Assembly: GCA_002049455.2 (NCBI GenBank)
Contig: KV918795.1
Location: 186,001-250,000, forward strand
Direction: 5' to 3'
Origin: Porphyra umbilicalis
Taxonomy: Eukaryota; Rhodophyta; Bangiophyceae; Bangiales; Bangiaceae
Length of the DNA: 64,000 nucleotides
How positions within the stretch are numbered: the first letter of the stretch is position 1; every line of letters begins with the position of its first letter. The position numbers and the translations under genes are program-made. The notes under the pieces were generated by a model, which did no database searches, had not been told where the DNA came from, and was given only the letters and a program-made list of their open reading frames with translations. This document shows positions 45,365 to 55,400 of this stretch, in pieces.

Positions 45365-45908
45365 TGTTGAAACGCAGTGGGGATAGGGGATGGGGGACCA
45401 CGGTGAAGAGGTTGAGTGGCTTGAGCTTGTGTGTATGTGTGCGAACGTGCTTTGTTGGTTGTCTCTTCAAAGCGCCCCTCTTCCCATCAAGGGCACTCCT
45501 CAAGTAGTCCAAGTCGGAGCACTCAAGCCCACCACGCAGCCTAAGCAGCTCGCCCGCGCACGCGCCCGCCCACACTCTAAATCAAAACGCTCACCAAATC
45601 AAAACATCAGGGATCAAAGCAAAGCCCACGCAAATCAAAGCATCAGAAGCGCAAGAACAAAAGATGTGAAATCGCAAAAATTTCACTCAAAATCGCACGG
45701 GTACAAATGTCGAATGCACCAGCGGTCACCAAACCGCGAGGAAGTCGCATGGGTAGCCTAGTGGGAAGTAGGCAACCACTCTCATTAGGCGTGACCTTCG
45801 GGTCGCGTCCGGGAGTCGGGGGTTCGAACCCTGTCAATACCTGGTTCTTGAATTTTGCTTTTTACAGCAGGAGGGCTGACAGCGGCGTTGAGCATGACGT
45901 TCCAACAG
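45365..45908 (-). repeat. 5' LTR of the copia element
   Basis: This 544-bp LTR has TGTTGAAACG and CGTTCCAACA ends. It lacks the MITE present in its partner. A few substitutions and a short indel near 45387 separate the two LTRs. Confidence 0.95.
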
Positions 45909-46008
45909 GCCACCCCTCCCCGCTCGCTGTCTCTCCATGTCAGATAATGATACGGTACCGGCCCGCTCAACGGCGCTACACTGCGGCTTCATCTAGGACG
46001 CACCCGTT

Positions 46009-46821
46009 TTGCTCGACCGTGCGGCCGACATCACCGAGCCCGGATGCGCGTCGCTGGCGGAGCTATTTGACTCGGCGCGTCATGCGTGGATGGATGCTGC
46101 AGCGGCGGGAGAGATAGACAAGAGTGACTGTCAGCAGGACCCGGACGAGGCGGCGGACAACGACCAACAAGCCACCGACGACGAGCGGCGCGCCAGCGCA
46201 TTCGCTGAAGATAGAGACGAGAAGGTCAACAACCGCGCTCCGTCTCGGCCCACAACGACGCGACCAAGACGACGACGTGCAAACATGTTCGACAGCAACA
46301 ACCACACCGACGCCGGGGACGACCGCTCTAGTCGCGCGCCTCAGCTGGGGGCCGCTGCATTAACGGTCGAGGAGCTGCATGCGGACTTTACCGCCAAGCT
46401 CCGCGTGGCGCTCGGCCTGGCGGCAAGAATGATGGGTGACTCGGACGACCCGACAGTCGCCCCGCACTGCGTGAGCGGCGCTCGTGTAATCGTCTTGGTA
46501 GAATTGTTCGACCTCATGTGCGTGTGGTCGTCGACGGTGGCGGGCGCGTTGTTGACGTTTTGCTCCTGCGGCAGCATCCTCGGCAGCGGCAGACACACCT
46601 TCACCGGGGAGACGATTGAGCACGTCAACCTGCGAGTGGCGCGCAACAAGTCGTCCACGTGCCGCCACGCGCGCGCTCTGCAGCTGGCGTACGACGAGCT
46701 GGCCTCCGAGTATGAGGCGGTCGACATGAACGGGCTGCTCGACCTCTTTCCCGATCTGGCCGGCGCCGAGGACGACGAGCAAGCGGCGAGGGACGAGGAC
46801 ACGGCCGTCCACCTGACCTGA
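46009..46821 (+). CDS. Unrecognised acidic protein, possible KDZ-type transposase fragment
   Basis: The frame of 270 codons has no certain start; its first ATG codes for MDAAAAGEIDKS. The N-terminal half is Asp/Glu/Arg-rich low complexity. The second half is structured: LTVEELHADFTAKLRVALGL, VIVLVELFDLMCVWSSTVAG, then HTFTGETIEHVNLRVARNKS and RHARALQLAYDEL. The GE-x-x-E-x-x-N...S-T...L pattern recalls the region around the last acidic residue of KDZ (Kyakuja-Dileera-Zisupton) transposases, but no other KDZ motif is secure. It lies just right of the copia insertion and 28 bases before the next frame on the same strand, so both may belong to one spliced gene. Confidence 0.35.
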   Translation: MLDRAADITEPGCASLAELFDSARHAWMDAAAAGEIDKSDCQQDPDEAADNDQQATDDERRASAFAEDRDEKVNNRAPSRPTTTRPRRRRANMFDSNNHTDAGDDRSSRAPQLGAAALTVEELHADFTAKLRVALGLAARMMGDSDDPTVAPHCVSGARVIVLVELFDLMCVWSSTVAGALLTFCSCGSILGSGRHTFTGETIEHVNLRVARNKSSTCRHARALQLAYDELASEYEAVDMNGLLDLFPDLAGAEDDEQAARDEDTAVHLT

Positions 46822-46848
46822 CACTCGGGCAAGAAGGGGGACGTACCC

Positions 46849-47670
46849 ATGCTTGCTATCTTCTACGAGGGCGTGTGGAGCCCTGCCATTCTCTGCCGCC
46901 GCAACAACAAGCATCACCTAGCAACAAGCATCATGTTGTCGTGCTCCAGTCGGCCATGGGGCTGTGTACAATCCCAAGTTGTCAACCAGTACAACATGTT
47001 GGAGGCGGCAGCAGCGTCGGCTGCGGCGGCCGAGTTCAACGAGTCGCTGCAGGTTGGCCCCGCCGGTGAACTTAATGACGACGGGGAGGAGCAGCAGCCA
47101 AGTGATCCTGTGTCGCCAAGGATGGCTGCCGCCGCCCCGCCTTTGCCCAGCCGGCTGCGCCGCGCGCGGAACATGTTCCCGTGCGCGAGCGAGGTGCGCG
47201 AGTGCGAACTGTACGCGGCGGTTATAGACGCGTGCAGGACGGCGGAGAAAGCCATGATCCTCGACCACACGCCCGCCGAGATCAAGTGCATGTACTGCGA
47301 CACCATGCGAGGCGAAGAAACCGAGGTGCTGCCCGAGGAGGTGGTGCTCTACTGCATCCGCGGGCGCTTGACGATCTACATCGGCTCGTGGATGTGTGTG
47401 TGCGAGCGAATGGTGGAGTACGACGGGTCCCCCGACGGGCTCCCTGTCTCGAAGCGAGGGGGAGTCTACACGCGCACCTTGCTGGTCGCGGTCCTGGAGC
47501 TGTGCGTCATTGCGCGCAGCACCATGGCGGCGGCGAGTGAGTTCTTGATGAGCTTGTTACGCAACACGGCGGGCTACTCGGAGTATGAGCCAGGGCAAGC
47601 GCGGCAGCTGCTGTCGGAGGCCTGCGGAGAGTTTTTTAAGCACGCTTGTCATCCCGGAAGCGGCCTTTAG
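46849..47670 (+). CDS. Cysteine-cluster protein, possible KDZ-associated CxC domain
   Basis: After an Ala-rich stretch the frame shows RRARNMFPCASEVRECELYA, then a cysteine cluster: IKCMYCDTMRGEETEVLPEE, VVLYCIRGRLTIYIGSWMCV, CERMVEYDGSPDGLPVSKRG, then VYTRTLLVAVLELC. The spacing C-x2-C...C...W-x-C-x-C...YDG is like the CxC clusters found next to KDZ transposase domains; this is a resemblance, not proof. The frame ends at 47670 while a neighbouring frame continues with a second cysteine pair from 47655, so an intron or shift lies near 47660. Confidence 0.4.
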   Translation: MLAIFYEGVWSPAILCRRNNKHHLATSIMLSCSSRPWGCVQSQVVNQYNMLEAAAASAAAAEFNESLQVGPAGELNDDGEEQQPSDPVSPRMAAAAPPLPSRLRRARNMFPCASEVRECELYAAVIDACRTAEKAMILDHTPAEIKCMYCDTMRGEETEVLPEEVVLYCIRGRLTIYIGSWMCVCERMVEYDGSPDGLPVSKRGGVYTRTLLVAVLELCVIARSTMAAASEFLMSLLRNTAGYSEYEPGQARQLLSEACGEFFKHACHPGSGL

Positions 47671-48319
47671 GTGCCACCACTGCGGCGCGGAGGAGGGCAT
47701 GGGCGGCCGCTTCCGCTGCTTCATTTGCGACGGTCAGGTGCTGTCGGTGCTTCAGGAGCACGGTGTTGAGATGCTGCGGCCTTCCATGAACGCCCCGCGG
47801 GTGGACTTCTCTCTCGTCTTTGCCTTCGCCATCCGCAGCGCCAAGGTGCGGCGGGTCGTACGGAATCGAGTGCGTGCCACCATGGAGGATGAAACGGCGC
47901 TGAAGAGTGCGGAAGCGACGGCATGGCGCGTGTTTGAAGCCGCCCGGCTTGGCGCCCGCCCCACGGAGGGCCGCGTCTCCATCTCCGCCCGCACCGGCCC
48001 CACGAGGGCGGCCGCGCTGCTGTGGGCATCGTCCACTCTCTTCTCCTTCTCTTGGGAGGTGGTCGCGAGCAGCGGGGAGCAGCAGGGGGAGGCGGGTGCG
48101 CCGGCCGCGGTGGCAGGCCGCCCGGCGCGGGACTCGGTCCGCCGGTGGTCGCGGGCGAAGCAGCTGCGGACTCGGCCGCCGCAGCCAGTGATCGTAGCGA
48201 AGCAGACGACTTGGCCCCCGAGGCGGCAAGCTCAGATGGGTCTACGGTTGACCTGGTGGCAGCAAGTGGCTCGCCCGACGGCAGCGCCGACGCTGTGGGT
48301 GCCGATACGGGGGGCCTGA
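47650..48319 (+). CDS. Continuation with CHHCG...CFICDG zinc-binding motif
   Basis: The part to trust is AAFRCHHCGAEEGMGGRFRC, FICDGQVLSVLQEHGVEMLR and DFSLVFAFAIRSAKVRRVVR, with two C-x2-C pairs in about 20 residues. FICDGQVLS has the form seen after cysteine clusters in KDZ-linked proteins. From about 47980 onward the frame becomes Ala/Gly/Arg-rich and an alternative frame (48022-48450) is equally open. It probably belongs to the same gene as the frame before it. Confidence 0.35.
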
Positions 48320-48911
48320 GCGCTGAGACAAGGCACCTGTCGCTGGCCGTGACCGTCAACGACAGCATCGGGAGGAAATTTATCTGGCGTAGACCCTGGC
48401 GGGCCCTGAGACGTCGCCCCCTTGCCTCCGGTCGCAGATGGGAATGCTGACGTGGAGAGGGACGACAATGGCGTGCGGTGCACGCCTGACACATGGAAGA
48501 CCCCGCTGTCCTACATTTCGGAGGGCACGGCGCGTGGCGCTGTCAGGTTGACGGTGTGCGACCCCATGGATCCTTTGTCGCCCCTCACGCCCCACGCGGT
48601 GTCGGTCACCGCGCCGCTCAAGCCTTACCACGGTCGCACCGAGGCCGCGCCGGCTGACCAAGAGCCGCTTGTCGTCATTGACAACATCCCGCTGCGGCTG
48701 TGGGAGTTGAGGAGGGTGCCGCCCACCGTGATGATGCATGACGAGGCGATGAACGCCTACATCTCCCTGCTCGAGCGGCGCGAGGCGACGTGGGCGGCGG
48801 TTTATCAGCGCCCGCTGCGCTTCCACTTCTTCAACACGTTCTTTTCCACCACCCTCACGGCGGGCAGGGACGAGGCGTACAACTACGAAGCGGTCGCCCG
48901 CTGGTCAAGAG

Positions 48912-50267
48912 CAGGGGCTGAGGTGGATAAAGTTGAGCTAGATATATCCGCACAGTATACTCGGATATATCCATATTCATGCCGTAGCTGCGTATTCTTA
49001 ATTTACTCTGTCCATGCACCGACGATTATAATGTGCCTTAATAATTCTCCGAGGGCGGGATATAATGTAATCAGATTGCAGATATTTTGCCTGGAATTAT
49101 CCGACTCCCGGACTCGGCTGTGCGCTACAACAGCATTTTGGGGCAGCCCTTGCGACGCCGCAGGCGAACAAGATGCCAATGTTGGCTACCAGCTCGGCGA
49201 TGATGGCCGGACCTTCGCAACTAAGAGGGAAATGTGTCTGCCACACCCGAGCCGGATGCCCGGACCACGACGTGAAAATTTTTGGGTATCCGCATCATGA
49301 TCATATCCTCTTCACGTGAGGAGCAGCCCTGCCCCCCTGCTTCTCGACGCATAAAATCTGCGCCTCTTTGCTGTCACAACACCATCCGGGGTCGACCACT
49401 TTTGCACCCCGGCGAGCACTCGTCGTGTCTTGGGAACACTGCCCGCAGCACCAAAATTCTTTCGGTGGCCGATGACGAGATTGTAGCTTTTAGTATGCAC
49501 GCTGGAATTGTGCAGGTACACCATACAACTCCAGTTTCCCAGGAGATTGAGACCAGCTCAAAACGTACGTTGGCTGGCGCCAGACTTTGTTGGCGGCATC
49601 GTCGGACAATCTGTCGCTGGTATTGCTGATCCCCGAAGTTTGTCCTGGTGGACAGAGACTGACTTACGGACCGACTCTCACCACCAATCAGATGCGCCCC
49701 TGGGACTGACTTGGTGCTCCTGATTGCTTACATGTGCCCATACAGCCTGGAAATCAACATCAGCTCCTCTATTTTTCTGCACATTTGGCAAGGAGACAGT
49801 AGAAAATCTCAAGATCTCGCGTGGGCAGCTTGCTCCGTGCCAAGAAAATCGGATCAAGCGGCAACAAACAGTGAGTTCTGCTGGATGCAAGGTCCTGGTA
49901 CCGAATGCAGGATTTCTATTGGCTTCGATGCCTTTTTACTGTCGCTTTAAACCAATAGAGTGCTCTTATTCAGAGTCAGTCTCTGTCTCTGTCCCCCAGG
50001 ACAAAATTCGGGGATCAGCAATACATGCGCCGATCCCTATTTTTGCAGAAACGTCCTCGGAAGGAATATACTCACTCTAGGTACACAGAGTAAAATCAAA
50101 ATCGGAGCGATAACATATCCGAATATAATGCTGATCCTTACTCCAACCAACGAGGTCAGATCCGAATTCAGATACATGACATCATCGAAAACTCATATCT
50201 GAGTGCATGTTAGGGCAAGTGGAGTATGTTCTGATTCTATAAAATGTGACAGATTCAAAAGCCCCTG
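48912..50267 (+). mobile_element. hAT-type non-autonomous element, copy 1, with a MITE inside
   Basis: The ends CAGGGGCTGAGG and AAAAGCCCCTG form short inverted repeats. The 8-bp target duplication GTCAAGAG lies at 48904-48911 and 50268-50275. CAGGG-type ends with an 8-bp duplication define hAT elements. Without the MITE it is about 955 bp and matches 58171-59126 over its full length. It carries no transposase. Its left part has inverted ATATATCCG/CGGATATAT motifs. Confidence 0.93.
49623..50021 (+). mobile_element. TA-flanked MITE, 399-bp class
   Basis: The ends are TTGCTGATCCCCGAAGTTTG and its near complement, flanked by TA at 49621-49622 and 50022-50023. The second hAT copy has GGTACATGC at this point with a single TA, so the insertion and its TA duplication are proven by an empty site. 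The first 12 bases of the TIR equal those of the 441-bp class but the interior differs, so the two classes probably use the same transposase. Confidence 0.93.
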
Positions 50268-50619
50268 GTCAAGAGACATCGACTCCAAGGAGAACGAGAC
50301 GGTCTTGATTCCCATCAACATGGCCAACATCCACTGGTTTTTGGCTGTCGTGCTCCCGCAGCGGCGCGTCGTGGACACGTACGACTCTCTGGGATCCGCC
50401 AGCGACTGGATGCTTCAATGCATCGTGCAGTCGGGGCAGGATGACGCCCGGACAAGCGGTCACCCCCGCGGCAGGTGGCAGAAGCACAAGGTGCGGTACA
50501 GGAAGCAAGACAACGGCAAGGACTGTGGCGTTTTTGTGTTGAAGAGAATGGACCACATATCACGTGACATAGCGCCCGAGAGAATGACGGGTAGCATGAA
50601 CTTCTACCGGCGGCGGATT

Positions 50620-51117
50620 TGTAGCGGCTCTAAGCACCACCACGTTGGTTTGTCGTCTGGCCGAAGTGACCTCTTGACCAGCTCGGTCCGTCGAAGGAAC
50701 TGCCCTGGAAATCGACCCATAGCCCAGCCTCCCCCCAACGGGAGGAGAGGAACACGGCAAAGCCCAGGGGGGAGTCGTAGTCCAAAGCACAGTTGGTTTT
50801 ATCAAACGACGACGGGGACGGCGTCCCCGCTGTCAATAAACCAGTCCCAAACCCGAACGCCGGTGGCCAAAGTAGCCACCCCAAATGCGCCAAACCGACA
50901 AATCCCTCCAAAGCGAAAAGTTCAAACAAGTAGTAGGGGGGTTGGAGAAACCACTGGGGAAAAGCCCCGCCCCCGACCGAATCCAATCTCCCCGAGATCT
51001 GGACAGGTCATTCCCTTGCTGGCCCGGATCGCGATATTTTGGGACGGCCCCCGGCGGTGTGGTGTCCACTGCTGAGGGGCCACGCCCCTTCCAACTGTCA
51101 GACCCCCGACCGCCACA
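50620..51117 (-). repeat. 3' LTR of the gypsy element
   Basis: This 498-bp LTR is collinear with 59665-60161. The purine run GAGGGGG lies just outside it on the minus strand, at the place expected for the polypurine tract. The left neighbour is the Ulp1-type gene. Confidence 0.94.
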
Positions 51118-51732
51118 CAGCCCCCTCGTCGCGTGACGTGGCGTCCCTGCCCGTCCCTCGACGACCCCTTGGGAGGGGGTTCCGGCCCGGCCCCCTGGCC
51201 GGGTGCCGGCCACAACCGCTACCCCCCCCCCCCCCCGATCCTCGCCCTACAGGGGTTGTCGAGGTCGGTCCGCGGACTGGATCGGCCCCACGCCACACCG
51301 GCGTGGCGTGGCGCGCGGCCCGCACCTGTGTCTCGCGGTTCCCACACCCCCCGTGACGCACGTTGGCCCCACCCCTCCCCGCGGGCCCACACGCACATTC
51401 CGGTCTCACCTCTCCACTATGTGCAACTCCGCGGCTCCTCCCCACCACCCCGCGACGTAACTCATCCGCGCTGGTTGCGACGCGGTGTTCGCCGACTCGT
51501 TTCTCCTCCCACCCCACGACGCGCCGTCCACTTCTCCCGCCGTGGTGCCCGTCGCTTCTTGCTTCTTGCTTCTGTGGGCCCTCGGGGGGGTCCCCCCCCC
51601 CCCCCCCCCCCCCTCCTCCACCTCGCGGTTGCCCCCACCGCCCTCGTCGAACCGAGGACCCGGCTGCCCCCCCCCCGACAACAGAGTGTCCGCGTCTGCG
51701 TCTTCCTCCGCGATGGCCAACAAGAAGAGGAG

Positions 51733-52416
51733 ATGGCGTCTTCCACAGCCGTGGGCCCCCTACCCGTGTTGTCCGACTTGTCGACGTGGGCGCCGGCGTG
51801 GGAGCGCGAGAAAGTTCGCATGGGCGCAGCGGACGCGCTGGCCCACGCGACGTTCCGGGGCATCGACTCGGTGCGGCCCGCCAACCCGTTCGCCAAGCAC
51901 AACGCGGCCATGTCGCACGCCCTCGTATCGTCCCTCGACGACCGAGCCTCGTCGATCACCGTGATGCGGCGTAGCCGCGAGGTTGGGTACCTTCGTTCTC
52001 ACGTCGGCTTCATGGACGACGCCCCCGGGGACTCGCCGTGGATGCAAACCTTTGCCTACATCTTGACGTCTCCCCCGTTCATCGGGGCGTCCGACAAGGA
52101 AGACCCCACGACAATACAGTCGACGACCGCCCGCAACCACCACCGGGGCGAGCTCACAGGCCACCTCGTAGCCCGTCATCGAGCGGAGTACCGAAGTTGT
52201 GCCACGGCGACCCGCTCGCGCTTGAACCTGTCGACTCCTGCGTGGTGCTACGGAATGGAGGTTTCATACGGCAGCATGGCGGAACTCCCGTGGGTCCCCG
52301 CGGACACGACGGACGACCTCCACACGGGGCGGCATACCCCGTGGGCCATCCTCCATATCGAGTGGGCCCGCCTCGAGGCGCTGCTGAACAAGGGGAGGAT
52401 GAAACACGACGGATGA
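51733..52416 (+). CDS. Antisense extra ORF between integrase and 3' LTR of the gypsy element
   Basis: The ATG at 51733 opens a 227-residue frame on the strand opposite to the element's own genes. It reads like a folded protein: MASSTAVGPLPVLSDLSTWA, then ALAHATFRGIDSVRPANPFA, HNAAMSHALVSSLDDRASSI, TFAYILTSPPFIGASDKEDP and HIEWARLEALLNKGRMK. The frame is open further upstream to 51133, but that part is Pro/Arg-rich and includes a C23 run. No family is recognised. Extra antisense frames at this position are known from some plant gypsy elements, so it may be a captured gene or a regulator. A chance frame is still possible. Confidence 0.45.
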   Translation: MASSTAVGPLPVLSDLSTWAPAWEREKVRMGAADALAHATFRGIDSVRPANPFAKHNAAMSHALVSSLDDRASSITVMRRSREVGYLRSHVGFMDDAPGDSPWMQTFAYILTSPPFIGASDKEDPTTIQSTTARNHHRGELTGHLVARHRAEYRSCATATRSRLNLSTPAWCYGMEVSYGSMAELPWVPADTTDDLHTGRHTPWAILHIEWARLEALLNKGRMKHDG

Positions 52417-55400
52417 GAGGGGACCACCGCACGGGGTTGTAGTAGTTCAGAGTGTAGAAGGTGTCGTTGCGTCGACGGTGCCGGACGGCACGTCAGCGAC
52501 CAGTAAACCCCGCGTAGGTCATTTGCGTACCCCTCACGAGAGCGCCCCTTGTACTCCGAACCGAATTCCGATCCCACCTTCCGATCCGCCTCCTGACAGA
52601 TCCGCACGGACCAGCCGGCCCGATTCGCCCCCTCAGGACACGTGCACGATGCCCGATCAATTCGGCCCGACGGCACGGCCACGGGGAGGGCCACGATCCC
52701 GCCGCGCGACAGTGATGGTCACCACCACGGCCACGTGGCTCCGACCGGGACACATGTGGTAAACGAAAATCCGCCACGATTCGGAACATGAAAACCCACG
52801 TGTCCCGCATGGAAATCAACTTAGGCGAGGAAGTCGACGACCGACCCGGCTTCTTCGACTCGTAGGCCCACACGCCGCATATTCTGGTGCACTTTACGTC
52901 AATCGAATCGACTGGCCATCTCGAGGGTGTCCTCATCGGGGCGATACCACCATCAGCGCGTCCGCCGGCGTAGCGTACCATCGTCAGCAACTTCGTGGCC
53001 CACGAAGGCCTCCCAGACGAGCTTTTTGCCCGTGTGTTGATGCCCCTTGGGGAACACATTGTCTTGGCGCACGCAGAGGTTCTGCAGGAGCGTCTGCGGA
53101 TTTCCCGGCGGGCCCGGCGCCGCCGTCACGTGGTCGCTGCTTACCGTCTCAGGGTACCCACCGATGTCCAGCGAAAACGTGCCCTCTCCGCGGGACAACA
53201 CCTTGCACGGCCCAGCCGCGCGGGTCCCGAGCTTATACTTGGTCCGCGTGTGGCCATCGACGAACACCCAGTCCCCCGCGTGGACGTCCTCGTTGACCGG
53301 TCGTACGCGGGCTTCGTAGTTCCTCTTGTACCGCCGCTGTGTCAGCGTGAGGGACTTCCGCACCTTGTGGATTAGGTTCCGCAGCCGCGCGCGGATGCCC
53401 TCGCGGACGCCTCGTGGGCTGCCGTCCGTCTCCTCGGGTGCCGGGGAGCCGACGAGGCGTTCCACGGAGAGACTCCGTACACGCTCGGGGGTGACGAACT
53501 CGAGGGGCGCCACCCCAGTGCTCTGCTGCGGTCGGCTGTTGTAGGCCAACGTCAGCATCGACACCAACTCGACCCATCGGTCTTGGCGGTCCTCGACGTA
53601 CGTCCGCAACTGGCCCACGATGGTCCAGCTGTAACGTTCCACTTGGCCGCTCGACTGCGGGTGGTACGTCGTGGAGTACCGGTTGAAAATCCCGAGGAGC
53701 GAGCAAACCCCTTGGAAGAACGTGGAGCGGAACTGGGGGCCATTGTCCGACAACACCGTCGCCGGGGGTCCGTACGCCGCCACCCAGTGGTCCAAGAAGG
53801 ATGCCGCGATGGTTTCCGCGTCGATCCGCTGAAGGGAGATGGCCCGCGTCATCTTGGAGAAGCGGTCCACGATGACCAACAGATGTTCGTTCCCCGCCGC
53901 CGTCCGGGGAAGGGGCCAAAGCAGGTCCATACACAGATCCGTCAGCGGTTCCGTCGGGGGGAAGGTCTTGAGGTAGTTTGTCTTGCGTCGCTTGCCGACG
54001 CGGTTCCTCGCGCACTGCGTGCAGTTGGCCACGAAGGCGTTGACGTCCACCACCATTGATTCCCAATCAAATCACCGTCGCATCGACGTGTACATCTTGT
54101 TCGCCTTCGGTTGCCCGGCTTGCGGAGGATAGTGTTCCCGCATGTGGGTCGGCACGTAGACTTGCGTGGCCCCGTCCAACGGCGCCGTGCGTGCCAACAG
54201 GGCGTTCGAGTCCTCGCGGAACCGCGACTTGTCGTTGCTGTCCATCGCCGCGCGAACCTCCTCGCACCGTCCGTCCTCCACCTGCCCCTCGAGGAGCTCG
54301 GCGAGCGTCAGGGGGCCTAGGAGTCCCCCCTTGGTCTCCGGCGGCAACTGCCACGCGGCCGACGAGTTGGGCAACGCCAGACAAGGTACCGCGTCGGTTA
54401 TCGCCCCCTCGTTTCCCGCGGGTGTTGAGATGCGTGACATCGTGTCCACCGCGTGGTGTAACGCCCCGGGGCGCGTCTGTATCACGTAGTCGAACTCCGC
54501 CAATCGCAACCGCCACCGCGCCAGCCTCCCATGAGCCACGTCCATATGCAGCATCCACTTCAGCGCCGCGTGGTCCGTGCGCACCGTGAAGCGGGTCCCC
54601 TCGATGTAGGGGTGGAGAAGGAGGGACGCTCACACAACCGCGAGGCACTCCCGCTCCGTCGTACTGTAGTTTCGCTCCGCCGCGTTGAGGAAGCGGCTCC
54701 AATAGCCAACGGGCCGCGTGTACTGGTCGGGTTGTTCTTGTAAAAGGACCGCGCCGACCTGCCCCGCACTTGCGGCCGTGTCCAACGTGTAGGTCCCTTC
54801 TCGCCTCGGCAGGGCGAGGATGGAGGCCTCCGTGAGTCGCCTCTTGAGTTCCTCGAATGCCCCCAGTGCCTCGTCGGACAGCGTCCCCCACCGGTCGGGC
54901 CTCTTGGAACTTGTCATGGCGGCCAACGGCCGCGCCACTTGGGCGTAGTCCTCGAAGAACCTCCGATACACGTTACGCATCCCGAGGAAGCTACGAAGGT
55001 CATTATTGCACCGCGGGGGAGAAGCCTCCTTGAGTCCGCGGATGTTCTTGTCTTGTACCTTCAGCTCCCCCCGGCCCACAATATGGCCCAAATACTCCAC
55101 CCCCTCTTGGAACAAGTGGCACGTCTTCGCCTTCAGGGAGACACCCGCGCCGCGCAGCGCCGTGAAGACCTCCCGGAGGTGTTCAACGTGTTCCCCCGCA
55201 GACTGAGAGAAGACGATGATGTCGTCGAGGTACACGAGGCAGCTCTTCCACTTGAGTCCCCCGAGGATCATGTCGATGGCCCGTTGGAAGGTCGCCGGGG
55301 CATTGGACAGACCGAAGGGAAGGCGGATGTAGCGGTAGGCCCCCTCGTGGCAAACGAAGGTTGTCTTGTCCCGGTCCTCGTCCGCCACGGGGATCTGCCA

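Larger units (their letters stand above)
40131..45908 (-). mobile_element. Ty1/copia LTR retrotransposon, full length (fossil, a few breaks)
   Basis: The element has two LTRs (40131-41108 and 45365-45908) with TGTTG...CAACA ends, and a perfect 5-bp target duplication GGCCA at 40126-40130 and 45909-45913. The genes read on the minus strand: gag about 45200-44600, a CCHC zinc knuckle near 44500, protease near 44330, integrase about 44000-43350, reverse transcriptase about 42900-42000 and RNase H about 41690-41275. This integrase-before-RT order defines copia. The primer site at 45351-45364 abuts the 5' LTR. The coding region is broken in about two places. The LTRs differ by roughly 2% apart from a MITE present in only one, so the insertion is young. 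Confidence 0.96.
48422..50619 (+). pseudogene. Ulp1-type (C48) cysteine peptidase gene split by an hAT-type element
   Basis: Exon-like part 1 (48422-48911) ends FHFFNTFFSTTLTAG...YNYEAVARWSR. Part 2 (50276-50612) begins DIDSKENETVLIPINMANIH. Joined at the target duplication they read in one frame. Catalytic residues of the Ulp1/SENP peptidase fold are present: His in NIHWFLAVV (50332), Asp in VVDTYDSLGSA, and Gln and Cys in KQDNGKDCGVFVLKRM (Cys at 50524). Such enzymes cleave SUMO-like proteins, and related domains occur in several DNA-transposon proteins. The gypsy element starts at 50620, right after the last conserved helix. The gene follows the cysteine-cluster frames on the same strand and may be their C-terminal part. 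The start is unknown; no ATG occurs before 48566. Confidence 0.8.
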
